This document shows, one piece after another, positions 9,101-14,196 of a DNA stretch of 16,199 nt. Positions within the stretch are counted from its first letter, which is position 1; every line of letters begins with the position of its first letter. A program made the position numbers and the translations under genes. The notes under the pieces are model-generated. The model searched no databases. It was not told the origin of the DNA and saw nothing but the letters and a program-made list of their open reading frames with translations. Source of the stretch: an uncultured Roseateles sp. (GTDB taxonomy: Bacteria > Pseudomonadota > Gammaproteobacteria > Burkholderiales > Burkholderiaceae); assembly GCA_946480605.1 (NCBI GenBank), contig CAMLKW010000091.1, positions 1 to 16,199 of the forward strand. Direction: 5' to 3'.

Positions 9101-10120
9101 CGTGCCGTTCCAGGCCGTGGTCTCGTCCATGCGGTAGTCGGCCAGCAGGCTGGTCACGCCGCTGCAGGCCGGCGGCATGGCGTAGGTGGAGTTGTTGACG
9201 ACGCAGCTGTTGCCGCAGCTGGCGCCGCAGCACACGCTGTGGATGCTGCTCTGGTAGCCCAGCGTGATGCTGGCGCTGGCGGTGGAACGCACGCAGGCCT
9301 GCGCGACCGCGGCCTGCGCGAGGCCGATGCTGCCGCTGGAGCTCTGCAGTGCGCCCACCACGGTGGCCGCATAGCCCACGGCGACATTGCCCGTGCCGCC
9401 GGTCAGCGTGCCGCCGAGGCGCGACTCCTGGCCCAGCGTGACCGTGCCGGTCGTGCTGAGGTTGCCGTTCACGCGCGACTGGAAGCCCAGCGTGACCGCC
9501 CCGGCACCGGCGGCCACATTGCCGGAGACGGTGGCCTTCTGGATCACGGCGATGCTGCCCGAGCCGGTCACGTTGCCGCTGACCGTGCCGTTCTCGCTGA
9601 TGGTGATGCTGCCGCTGCCGCCGGAGACGTTGCCGGTGATGCTGCCGTTCTGTCCGGTCGTGATGCTGCCGCTGCCGCTGGCGGTCAGGTTGCCGGTGAC
9701 GGAGCTCAGGTAGCCCAGCGAGAGGTCGCCGCTGGTGGTGGTGACGTTGCCGACGATGCTGACGTTGCCGCCGCCCGCGTCGTTGACCGCATTGGCCGTG
9801 ATGTTGGCCTTGATCCTGGCCTGGTAGCCCAGCGTCAGTGTGCCGTTGACGATCAGCGTCAGGTCGCCGGCCGCCCCGCCCCAGTTGATCTGCGCGTTGT
9901 CGGTGCCGAAGTTGCCGTTGATCGTGACGGTGGCCGGCTTGGGGCTGCTGACCGTGACCGTGTCGTTGTAGCCCAGGTTGCCGCCGGCACAGGTGTAGTC
10001 GCTGCCGCTGCGGGTGCAGCCGGGCGGCATGTTGCCCGGCAGGTCGTAGGCCACCGCCGCCGCCAGCGTGGGCGCGGCCAGGCACAGCAGGGCGAGGAGG
10101 TGGGGCAGCCGGCGTGTCAT
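6140..10120 (-). CDS. mshQ: MshQ-like giant surface protein: signal peptide, beta-repeat array, LamG-like domain, DUF6701 C-terminus
   Basis: This 1326-residue protein is exported: residues 1-22 are a signal peptide ending TLAAA. Residues 96-296 hold eleven repeats of 18-20 residues (TLGYQSxVxGN-like), which suggests a beta-solenoid. A Cys-rich hinge follows (C276, C297, C298, C302, C306, C319). Residues about 322-590 look like a LamG/concanavalin-type domain (ADYRMDETTAWNGTAAEVRD, GSFTLLAWIRSPVPA, FNGHIDELQVYSGVLNG). From about 595 to the end is the MshQ-type DUF6701 region, closing with WGLYRGADGVLYQRENY. A DANNDGVPDAN segment at 895-905 resembles a calcium-binding loop. The start at 10120 overlaps the mshP stop as ATGA. 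MshQ is usually considered a tip-associated or surface adhesin of the MSHA pilus; carbohydrate binding through LamG is inference. The protein is Thr/Ser/Ala/Gly-rich, as is common for secreted repeat proteins. Confidence 0.92.
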   Translation of the reverse strand: MTRRLPHLLALLCLAAPTLAAAVAYDLPGNMPPGCTRSGSDYTCAGGNLGYNDTVTVSSPKPATVTINGNFGTDNAQINWGGAAGDLTLIVNGTLTLGYQARIKANITANAVNDAGGGNVSIVGNVTTTSGDLSLGYLSSVTGNLTASGSGSITTGQNGSITGNVSGGSGSITISENGTVSGNVTGSGSIAVIQKATVSGNVAAGAGAVTLGFQSRVNGNLSTTGTVTLGQESRLGGTLTGGTGNVAVGYAATVVGALQSSSGSIGLAQAAVAQACVRSTASASITLGYQSSIHSVCCGASCGNSCVVNNSTYAMPPACSGVTSLLADYRMDETTAWNGTAAEVRDASGNAYHARSATASGSTPVATTASGSPAYGNTSNGSCGYGHFNRTTPAATASHTYVQLPGGFPSLTGSFTLLAWIRSPVPAQANQRIFANDDNQNGWALSLGDAGSASLRLFNRNMNASGAVSSTGSSGASNANCNAGTFCLDSAPVIAANTWYYLAALVDTTAKQVQTQIYNSSGTLLASASSAYSGNWVAGTGGSTLGGESASSSEGQNSSFHFNGHIDELQVYSGVLNGSAITTQLARSRACPAPAIAGFTIGGTGSASTCTPQTLTITARDSGGNTLTNYTGTVNLSTTTGDGDWSVGSGPAPSGSLVPGAANSGLASYTFAAGDAGVVKLRLSHSLAQNLTVTAVDSAVSSTSSTSASINYRDNAFVWDEDVGNLVGGSFIAVAGRSHDLRVRLYKKDPSTGNCGIATDYSGSRNLKLWRADSGGSWTAPSVASPALTVPAARPAGNNLALNFTAGVASFNLATANIGRYAFNLDDDSLAYAATTVSGSSSDLTVRPFTLAVTGLAAGATANPNGSTATDAVFAKAGAPFSATVTAYRWAGGADANNDGVPDANVTLAQVSAGGVTAGFNSSVALTLAAGSVTPSGGASGTLANNVVSGFSAGAATATTLSYSEVGSFQLNTSAVVGSYLGSGIALDALVFNAAGQQNTRVGRFTPAGFALSNGSVTHRVDASCTMASNFTYLDEYFRLGFTLTAQNAAGGTTANYTGAFARLVLANAANFKLAGIDGSTMFKTGNGRLGLDTTTGGWAAGVANVTLRARGLRAAAPDGPFANAAFGIAPVDPDGVGMLTPDLDTDSPANGLDSVKVGGAIPLRHGRLRLQNAMGAASRTLNLPLAAQYWNGTAYTTNALDSCTRISAANLSFGNLRNVTAANAAMVGTATTVAAGVGTLALAAPGSSRATYDVAIALDTATPPADASCLKTATNWTPAKAATAGAGLTALRAGWCGGTLADPAARATWGLYRGADGVLYQRENY
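9230..9871 (-). repeat. Coding tandem repeats in mshQ, eleven units of about 19 codons
   Basis: Within MshQ a phrase like T-L-G-Y-Q-S-x-V-x-G-N recurs starting at residues 96, 115, 134, 154, 173, 191, 210, 228, 247, 266 and 286. Spacing is 18-20 residues throughout. The unit at 115 (GGNVSIVGN) is divergent but keeps the closing Gly-Asn in register. The Gly-Asn pair is kept through residue 220 and then decays to GT, GA and finally Cys-containing units. The regular period and alternating hydrophobic pattern suggest a right-handed beta-solenoid of the bactofilin/polymer-forming type. The DNA copies are too diverged to expect slippage. Confidence 0.8.
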
Positions 10121-10575
10121 GGCGGGAGCGTGGCGCTGGAGACCAGGCTGCGCGTCAGCTGCCGCTCGGCATAGGCGGGCTCCGTCGTCGCGGCGTTGGG
10201 GCAGGTGTTGCTGGCGGCGATGTTGCAGGCCGTGGCGACCAGCGTGTAGAAGGCATGCGTCTGGCCGTCGTCGGTGACCGTGCCGTTGACGGGCGTGCGC
10301 GTGCAGCCGACCGTGACGGTGAAGCCGCTCAGCTGGTCGGGCAGCGTGAAGCTGCGCGCGGCGAAGCAGGCCGGCTGCACGCCGCCGCGCAGGATCTGGT
10401 GGCTGCCCCATTCCAGCCCGGCGAACGCCGCCTGGTAGGCCCGGGCCGCGGCCAGCTCGCCGGCCGCACCCAGCTGCTGGCGCTGGCTCAGGGACGCCAG
10501 CGCCGTGCCCAGCGCGGCCAGCACCACGAGGATGAACAGCATGGACATCATCGTGAAGCCGCGGGTGTTGTTCAT
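10117..10575 (-). CDS. mshP: MSHA minor pilin-like protein MshP
   Basis: The 152-residue protein carries a short leader MNNTRG ending in Gly6, then a hydrophobic helix FTMMSMLFILVVLAALGTAL (residues 7-26). This is a type IV prepilin N-terminus, but position +5 after the cleavage site is Ser11 where pilins have Glu. MshP proteins and GspK/PilX-type initiators often differ here, which fits a minor pilin that caps or starts the fibre. The helix is followed by ARAYQAAFAGLEWGSHQIL, reminiscent of PilX/GspK helices, and four later cysteines (70, 91, 117, 125) that may form disulfides. The start overlaps the mshO stop as ATGA (10572-10575) and the stop overlaps mshQ as ATGA (10117-10120). Confidence 0.88.
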   Translation of the reverse strand: MNNTRGFTMMSMLFILVVLAALGTALASLSQRQQLGAAGELAAARAYQAAFAGLEWGSHQILRGGVQPACFAARSFTLPDQLSGFTVTVGCTRTPVNGTVTDDGQTHAFYTLVATACNIAASNTCPNAATTEPAYAERQLTRSLVSSATLPP

Positions 10576-11432
10576 GGAAGGTTGTCGATGTGAACCGTTT
10601 GGTACAGCGACACGGTCTCGTTGTTGACGCCCAGCTGCAGCCGCAGCGTGACCAGCGCGTAGCGCGAGGCGATGGCCAGCGTGTCGTAGCTGAAGGCGCA
10701 GGCCTTCACATGCCGGGCCAGCACGGCAGCGCTGCCGCCGCTGGGCGGGTCCTGCTGCACGGCGTTGAAGCCGTAGCCGCTGTGGCGGGTCAGCGTCTCG
10801 CTGCCGCTGTCGCAGCGGTAGGTGACGGGCGGCTCGATGGCGTAGACGCGGTAGGGCGGCGCCTGCAGCGCATTGGGCAGCGCGGCGCCGGAGAGGCTGA
10901 CGCTGCCGACGCTGCCGGCCGCGTTGGACGCGACGCGCACGTTGGCCTGCGTGTAGGCGTCGGCGTCGGGCACGCCGTTGCCCAGGTTGTACCAGGCCAG
11001 GCGCTGGTTGCCGCTGCTCAGGCGCAGCGCGGGGCCGACGATGTCGAAGCCGGCGTCCGCGGTGCCGAACAGCAGCGGATCGCCCGTGTCCACGGCGTAG
11101 CGCGCAGCGCCGCTGAAGGGGATCAGCTCCAGGCTGTTGCCGCTGATGCGGGCGCTGTTGGGCAGCGCCGCGGCCAGGTCGCGCGCAATGCGGCGCAGCG
11201 CCGTGTCGGCCTCGTCGGTGAGCTGGGCTCGTGCGCTGCTGGAGAAGTAGGCGGTGGTGGCCGGTGCGATGAACAGGGCCACGATGCCCACGACGACGCC
11301 GGTGATCATGATCACCAGCACCGCTTCGATGAGCGTGAAACCTCGCTGGCGACACTTGGATTCGCCAGCGAGGTTTGGCAAGCCGGCTTGCCGGCGCGCC
11401 AAGCCTCGGTCAGAACGGCGCCGTCGGTGCAT
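10572..11432 (-). CDS. mshO: MSHA minor pilin MshO, long leader of uncertain start
   Basis: This is a PilW/GspJ-like prepilin. The cleavage motif is CRQRG/FTLIEAVLVI with Gly31, Phe32 and Glu36 at +5, followed by a membrane helix. The body carries RAQLTDEADTALRRIARDLA, typical of PilW/GspJ minor pilins, then a long beta-rich domain with two cysteines near PPVTYRCDSG and VKACAFSY. The only in-frame ATG upstream of the motif is at 11432, 23 bp inside mshD, giving a 31-residue leader. Alternative TTG codons at 11402 and 11381 would give 21 or 14 residues. None of the three has a convincing Shine-Dalgarno. The leader is written in palindromic DNA (11338-11400). The stop overlaps mshP by 4 bp. The pilin identity is secure; the start is not. 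Confidence 0.88.
   Translation of the reverse strand: MHRRRRSDRGLARRQAGLPNLAGESKCRQRGFTLIEAVLVIMITGVVVGIVALFIAPATTAYFSSSARAQLTDEADTALRRIARDLAAALPNSARISGNSLELIPFSGAARYAVDTGDPLLFGTADAGFDIVGPALRLSSGNQRLAWYNLGNGVPDADAYTQANVRVASNAAGSVGSVSLSGAALPNALQAPPYRVYAIEPPVTYRCDSGSETLTRHSGYGFNAVQQDPPSGGSAAVLARHVKACAFSYDTLAIASRYALVTLRLQLGVNNETVSLYQTVHIDNLP
11338..11400 (-). repeat. Cluster of three adjacent perfect inverted repeats in the mshO leader
   Basis: Three palindromic units lie end to end. The arms at 11338-11352 and 11362-11376 (AAACCTCGCTGGCGA and its exact complement, 15 bp, 9-nt loop) form a strong hairpin. Positions 11377-11392 are a perfect 16-nt palindrome (GGCAAGCCGGCTTGCC). Positions 11393-11400 are the 8-nt palindrome GGCGCGCC. 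The cluster starts 9 nt after the mshD stop and ends at the mshO processing site: the promoter-distal hairpin arm encodes RQRGF (residues 28-32). There is no T run after the hairpin. It could be a palindromic element inserted between the two genes and absorbed into the leader, or a translational control hairpin. Confidence 0.85.
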
Positions 11433-11961
11433 AGCGGGTGCGCCAGCCCTGCAGCGCCAGGCTGCTGGCGTCGGGGCCGGTGACGGTGACGGTGATCTGC
11501 AGCGCGTCGCCGCTGCCGGTGCTCAGCGAGTCCAGCGCTGCGGCGGCCACGGCCACGCTGGCCGAGTAGCCGGACAGGCCGGTGACCGCCGTGTTGCCGA
11601 GGTCGCGGATGCCGGTCATGGAGAAACCGGCGTAGTCGTTGACGTTGTCGAAATGGGTGGGGCCGTAGCGTGTCTCGCTGCCCTCGGGGCCCATGGCCTC
11701 CGCAAGCGAGGCGCAAGTACCGGTCGTGACGTTGGCATCGTCCGGGTCGCAGGTGGTGAAGGGCATCAGCTGCACCTCGCGCAGCAGCGACTCCGCGATG
11801 GCCAACTGCTGGCGGCGGATCATGGGGTCGGCGCTGGCCAGCGTGGCGGTGGTGAACACGCGCAGCATGGCCGCCAGCGCAATGCCGACGACCACGACGA
11901 ACAGCAGCAGCTCGATCAGCGTGAGGCCCTGGGCCCGGCGGGGGAGGTGCATGCGCTTCAT
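11410..11961 (-). CDS. mshD: MSHA minor pilin MshD
   Basis: The 183-residue protein has a type IV prepilin N-terminus: leader of 12 residues ending RRAQG, then LTLIELLLFVVVVGIALAAM. The +1 residue is Leu13 instead of the usual Phe; Glu17 at +5 is present. The following text (SADPMIRRQQLAIAESLLRE) and VQLMPFTTCDPDDANVTTG, with Cys71 and Cys83, match what I associate with the MshD family of PilV/GspI-like minor pilins. I chose the ATG at 11961; a second ATG at 11952 would shorten the leader by three residues. Neither has a strong ribosome site. It lies 29 bp after mshC, and the palindrome cluster follows its stop. Confidence 0.9.
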   Translation of the reverse strand: MKRMHLPRRAQGLTLIELLLFVVVVGIALAAMLRVFTTATLASADPMIRRQQLAIAESLLREVQLMPFTTCDPDDANVTTGTCASLAEAMGPEGSETRYGPTHFDNVNDYAGFSMTGIRDLGNTAVTGLSGYSASVAVAAAALDSLSTGSGDALQITVTVTGPDASSLALQGWRTRYAPTAPF

Positions 11962-11990
11962 GCTAGCCCAGGGGTGCTTGCCGCAAGGTG

Positions 11991-12452
11991 TCAAGGAAGC
12001 GGGTGGATCAGGCCCGTGTCGGCCTCGACGCGGTAGGCCTGGCTGTAGTTGCCCGAGGCCACCGTGACGGTCAGGCTGGCGGCCGTGCTGGTGGCCACGG
12101 CGCCGCCGTTGCCGCTGTTGAAGGTGACGCTGCGGCTGCCGCCCTCGGCGATGCAGGGCGACTCGGTGGCGGGGCAGGGCAGGCTGCCGAGGCTGGCGCC
12201 GCCGTTGCCGCCATAGGCCCAGCTGACGCCGGTGCCGGTGAAGGTGGCCACGATGGGCCGGCGCTGCTGCAGCGCCAGCCGCAGCATGGCCTGGTGGCGC
12301 GCCATCAGGTCGTCGCCAAACGAGCGCAGCCGCCACAGCGTCGTGTCCAGCACCTTGGGCAGGGCGAACACCGCCAGGGCGGCTGTGATCACGATGACGA
12401 GGATGAGCTCGATCAAGGTGAAGCCACGCGCGATGCGTGGCGCATGCGGCAT
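11991..12452 (-). CDS. mshC: MSHA minor pilin MshC
   Basis: This 153-residue prepilin has a 10-residue leader MPHAPRIARG, then FTLIELILVIVITAALAVFA, with Phe11 at +1 and Glu15 at +5, so prepilin peptidase should cleave after Gly10. The helix is followed by a GspH/FimT-like body with VSWAYGGNGG and a close cysteine pair (Cys93, Cys100). It should act as a minor pilin in fibre initiation or at the tip. Its ATG shares one base with the mshA stop (TGATG at 12450-12454), so translation is probably coupled to the abundant mshA message. There is no separate Shine-Dalgarno. Confidence 0.88.
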   Translation of the reverse strand: MPHAPRIARGFTLIELILVIVITAALAVFALPKVLDTTLWRLRSFGDDLMARHQAMLRLALQQRRPIVATFTGTGVSWAYGGNGGASLGSLPCPATESPCIAEGGSRSVTFNSGNGGAVATSTAASLTVTVASGNYSQAYRVEADTGLIHPLP

Positions 12453-12820
12453 CAGATGCCGGTGGCCGTGAAATTGGCCGTCTTGCTGTTGGCGGTCACC
12501 ACGCAGTCGGTCTTGGTGGCATCCACGCCGATGGGGTCTGAGGTGATGACGTAGCCGCTGGGCAGGCCACCTTGCAGCGAGGTGGCGACGTCGGTGCAGT
12601 TCGCCACCGCATTGCCCTTGCTTGAGTTGGCCTTGCGACTGGCGTAGTTGATGGCGGACGCGGAGCTCAGCGCGCCGGCCACACCGTTGACGGCCGCCTG
12701 CTTGGCGTCGTCGTCCACGTTGACGAACTTGGGCAGGGCCACGGCGGCCAGCACGCCCAGGATGACGATGACCATCACCAGCTCGATGAGCGTGAAGCCG
12801 GCTTGCTGAGACTTGTTCAT
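12452..12820 (-). CDS. mshA: MSHA major pilin
   Basis: This 122-residue protein is a classical type IVa prepilin. The leader is MNKSQQAG, with cleavage expected between Gly8 and Phe9; Glu13 is at +5, and the hydrophobic helix runs to about residue 30 (FTLIELVMVIVILGVLAAVA). After the helix, LPKFVNVDDDAKQAAVNGVA and the segment ASAINYASRKA are strongly MshA-like. Cys75 and Cys106 probably close the C-terminal disulfide loop. It is short for a pilin. The start at 12820 has a good AAGGA site (12828-12832, 7-nt spacing), unlike its neighbours, which fits high expression. An in-frame ATG at 12868 would put 16 extra residues on the leader and lacks a ribosome site. It is the first of the pilin genes, downstream of a 146-bp gap that may hold its own promoter. 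Confidence 0.94.
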   Translation of the reverse strand: MNKSQQAGFTLIELVMVIVILGVLAAVALPKFVNVDDDAKQAAVNGVAGALSSASAINYASRKANSSKGNAVANCTDVATSLQGGLPSGYVITSDPIGVDATKTDCVVTANSKTANFTATGI

Positions 12821-12966
12821 GTTGCAGTCCTTGGCGCGCGTGAGCACCTTTGAGCGGAAGTGCAACAACTATCGGCCAGCCCTGGGTTCACGGGAAGTGA
12901 ATTGCGCACGCCACGCAACACCCGCCCCTTCGACGGGCTGCAAAGCGTTGCAGGCTTCACAAGCTT
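12821..12966 (-). promoter_or_regulatory. mshG-mshA intergenic region, probable site of an internal mshA promoter
   Basis: This 146-bp gap separates the machinery genes from the pilin genes. Close to the mshG end is a hairpin at 12938-12953 (CTGCAA arms of 6 bp, loop of 4). Another small inverted repeat lies at 12887-12901 (TTCAC/GTGAA, loop of 5). Neither is followed by a T run, so a partial terminator or processing stem is the most that can be said. I saw no good -35/-10 pair, and a sigma-54-like TGGC...TTGC pair has the wrong spacing. A separate promoter is inferred from the gap, the strong ribosome site and the need for much more pilin than machinery. Confidence 0.45.
12828..12832 (-). 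promoter_or_regulatory. Ribosome binding site of mshA
   Basis: The minus strand reads AAGGA, seven nt before the ATG at 12820. It decides for this start over the in-frame ATG at 12868, and it fits strong translation of the major pilin. Confidence 0.8.
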
Positions 12967-14196
12967 TCAGCGGCCCATGGCGGCCTGGCCCAGGTTCCAC
13001 AGGGGCAGGAACACGCCCAGCGCCAGCACCAGCACCAGCGCACCGATGATGGCCAGCAGGATGGGCTCGATGGCGGCGGACAGGCCCTTGATGGCGTAGT
13101 CGGTCTCGCGCTCGTACATCTGCGCGATCTCGGTCATCAGCGTGTCCAGCTCGCCGGTCTCCTCGCCCACGGCAATCATCTGCAGCACGATGGGCGTGAA
13201 CACGCCGGTGGCGGTGGCGCAGCGGGAGATGCTTTCGCCGCGCTCCACGCCGTCGCGCATCTGCTCGATGCGGGCGCCGATGTAGGCGTTGTCCACGGTC
13301 TGCGCGACGACGGTCATGGCCTGGCTGATGGGGACGCCCGAACTGCTGGCCAGCGCGAAGCTGCGCGCGAAGCGGGCCAGCGTGGCCTTCAACACGATGT
13401 CGCCGGCGATGGGCAGGCGCAGCTTGAAGCGGTCCCAGGCATAGCGGCCGCCGGGCGTGGCTACCCAGTGGCGCCAGCTCAGCACGGCGGCTATGCCGCC
13501 GGCCAGCATCAGCGGCCACCACTTCACCGTCCAGGCCGAGAAGCCCAGCAGGATGCGGGTCATCAGCGGCAGCTCGGTCTTGAAGTGCGCGAAGACATCG
13601 GCGAACTTGGGCAGCACGAAGAGGTTGATGACGACCAGCGCGATGGCCATCGCGATGATGACCATGAAGGGGTAGCGCAGTGCCTGCTTGATGCGGGCGC
13701 GGATGTCCAGCTCGAACTCCAGGTGCTCGGACAGGCGCTGGAACACCTCGGTCAGCTTGCCGGTCAGCTCGCCCACGCGGGTCATCGCGACGTAGAACGC
13801 GCTGAAGACCTTGGGGTGGCGCGCGAAGGCCGTGGCCAGCTCGCGGCCCTGGTCCAGGCTGGCGCGCACGTCCTGCAGCAGGCTGACGACGCCGGGATGG
13901 CTGGTGGAGGCCTCCAGCCCGGCCAGCGCGCGCAGGATGGGCACGCCGGCCTTCTGCAGCGTGTAGAACTGGCGGGTCAGCACCAGCGCGTCTTCCTGGG
14001 TGATGGGGCGGGCCAGCAGCGCCTGCAGCCAGCCGTCGCCGCCCGTGACGCTGACCGCCTCGGCCGTGGGCTCGATGCTGACCGGTACGACGCCACCGGC
14101 CATCAGCTGGGCGGCGACGGCGTCGCTGCTGGCGGCGTCGACGATGCCTTCGACCAGTTCACCGCGGCCGTTGCGGCCCTTGAAGGCGAAATTCAT
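12967..14196 (-). CDS. mshG: MSHA inner-membrane platform protein MshG (GspF/PilC family)
   Basis: The 409-residue protein is the polytopic platform on which the ATPase acts to add pilin subunits. A short soluble N-part (MNFAFKGRNGRGELVEGIVD) is followed by a first T2SSF domain at about 70-192 (LTRQFYTLQKAGVPILRAL, MTRVGELTGKLTEVF) and a second at about 272-394 (FARSFALASSSGVPISQAM, MIAVGEETGELDTLM). Membrane helices lie at about 176-196, 226-241 and 377-400. The two repeats with GELTGKL and GEETGEL are the family hallmark. The start at 14196 overlaps the mshE stop as ATGA (14193-14196). The frame is open further upstream to 14415 inside mshE, but those residues have no MshG character. The length is normal for the family. 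Confidence 0.95.
   Translation of the reverse strand: MNFAFKGRNGRGELVEGIVDAASSDAVAAQLMAGGVVPVSIEPTAEAVSVTGGDGWLQALLARPITQEDALVLTRQFYTLQKAGVPILRALAGLEASTSHPGVVSLLQDVRASLDQGRELATAFARHPKVFSAFYVAMTRVGELTGKLTEVFQRLSEHLEFELDIRARIKQALRYPFMVIIAMAIALVVINLFVLPKFADVFAHFKTELPLMTRILLGFSAWTVKWWPLMLAGGIAAVLSWRHWVATPGGRYAWDRFKLRLPIAGDIVLKATLARFARSFALASSSGVPISQAMTVVAQTVDNAYIGARIEQMRDGVERGESISRCATATGVFTPIVLQMIAVGEETGELDTLMTEIAQMYERETDYAIKGLSAAIEPILLAIIGALVLVLALGVFLPLWNLGQAAMGR

Noticed and set aside
9230..9871. Possible CRISPR or DNA satellite array from the regular spacing
   Set aside because: The repeats are at protein level only, about 57 nt apart with diverged DNA, and stay in one frame without spacer-repeat alternation.
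8190..10085. Repeat-rich alternative frame over mshQ
   Set aside because: It mirrors the repeats of the true frame (Gln/Arg/His-rich text) and has no signal peptide; it is not a separate gene.
12821..12868. Longer mshA start at 12868
   Set aside because: It gives a 24-residue leader and has no ribosome site, whereas 12820 has AAGGA at good spacing and an 8-residue leader.
12862..12880. A sigma-54-like TGGC...TTGC pair upstream of mshA on the minus strand
   Set aside because: The two elements are 9 nt apart (TGGC to TTGC) where the -24/-12 consensus needs 7, and the rest of the consensus is not matched.
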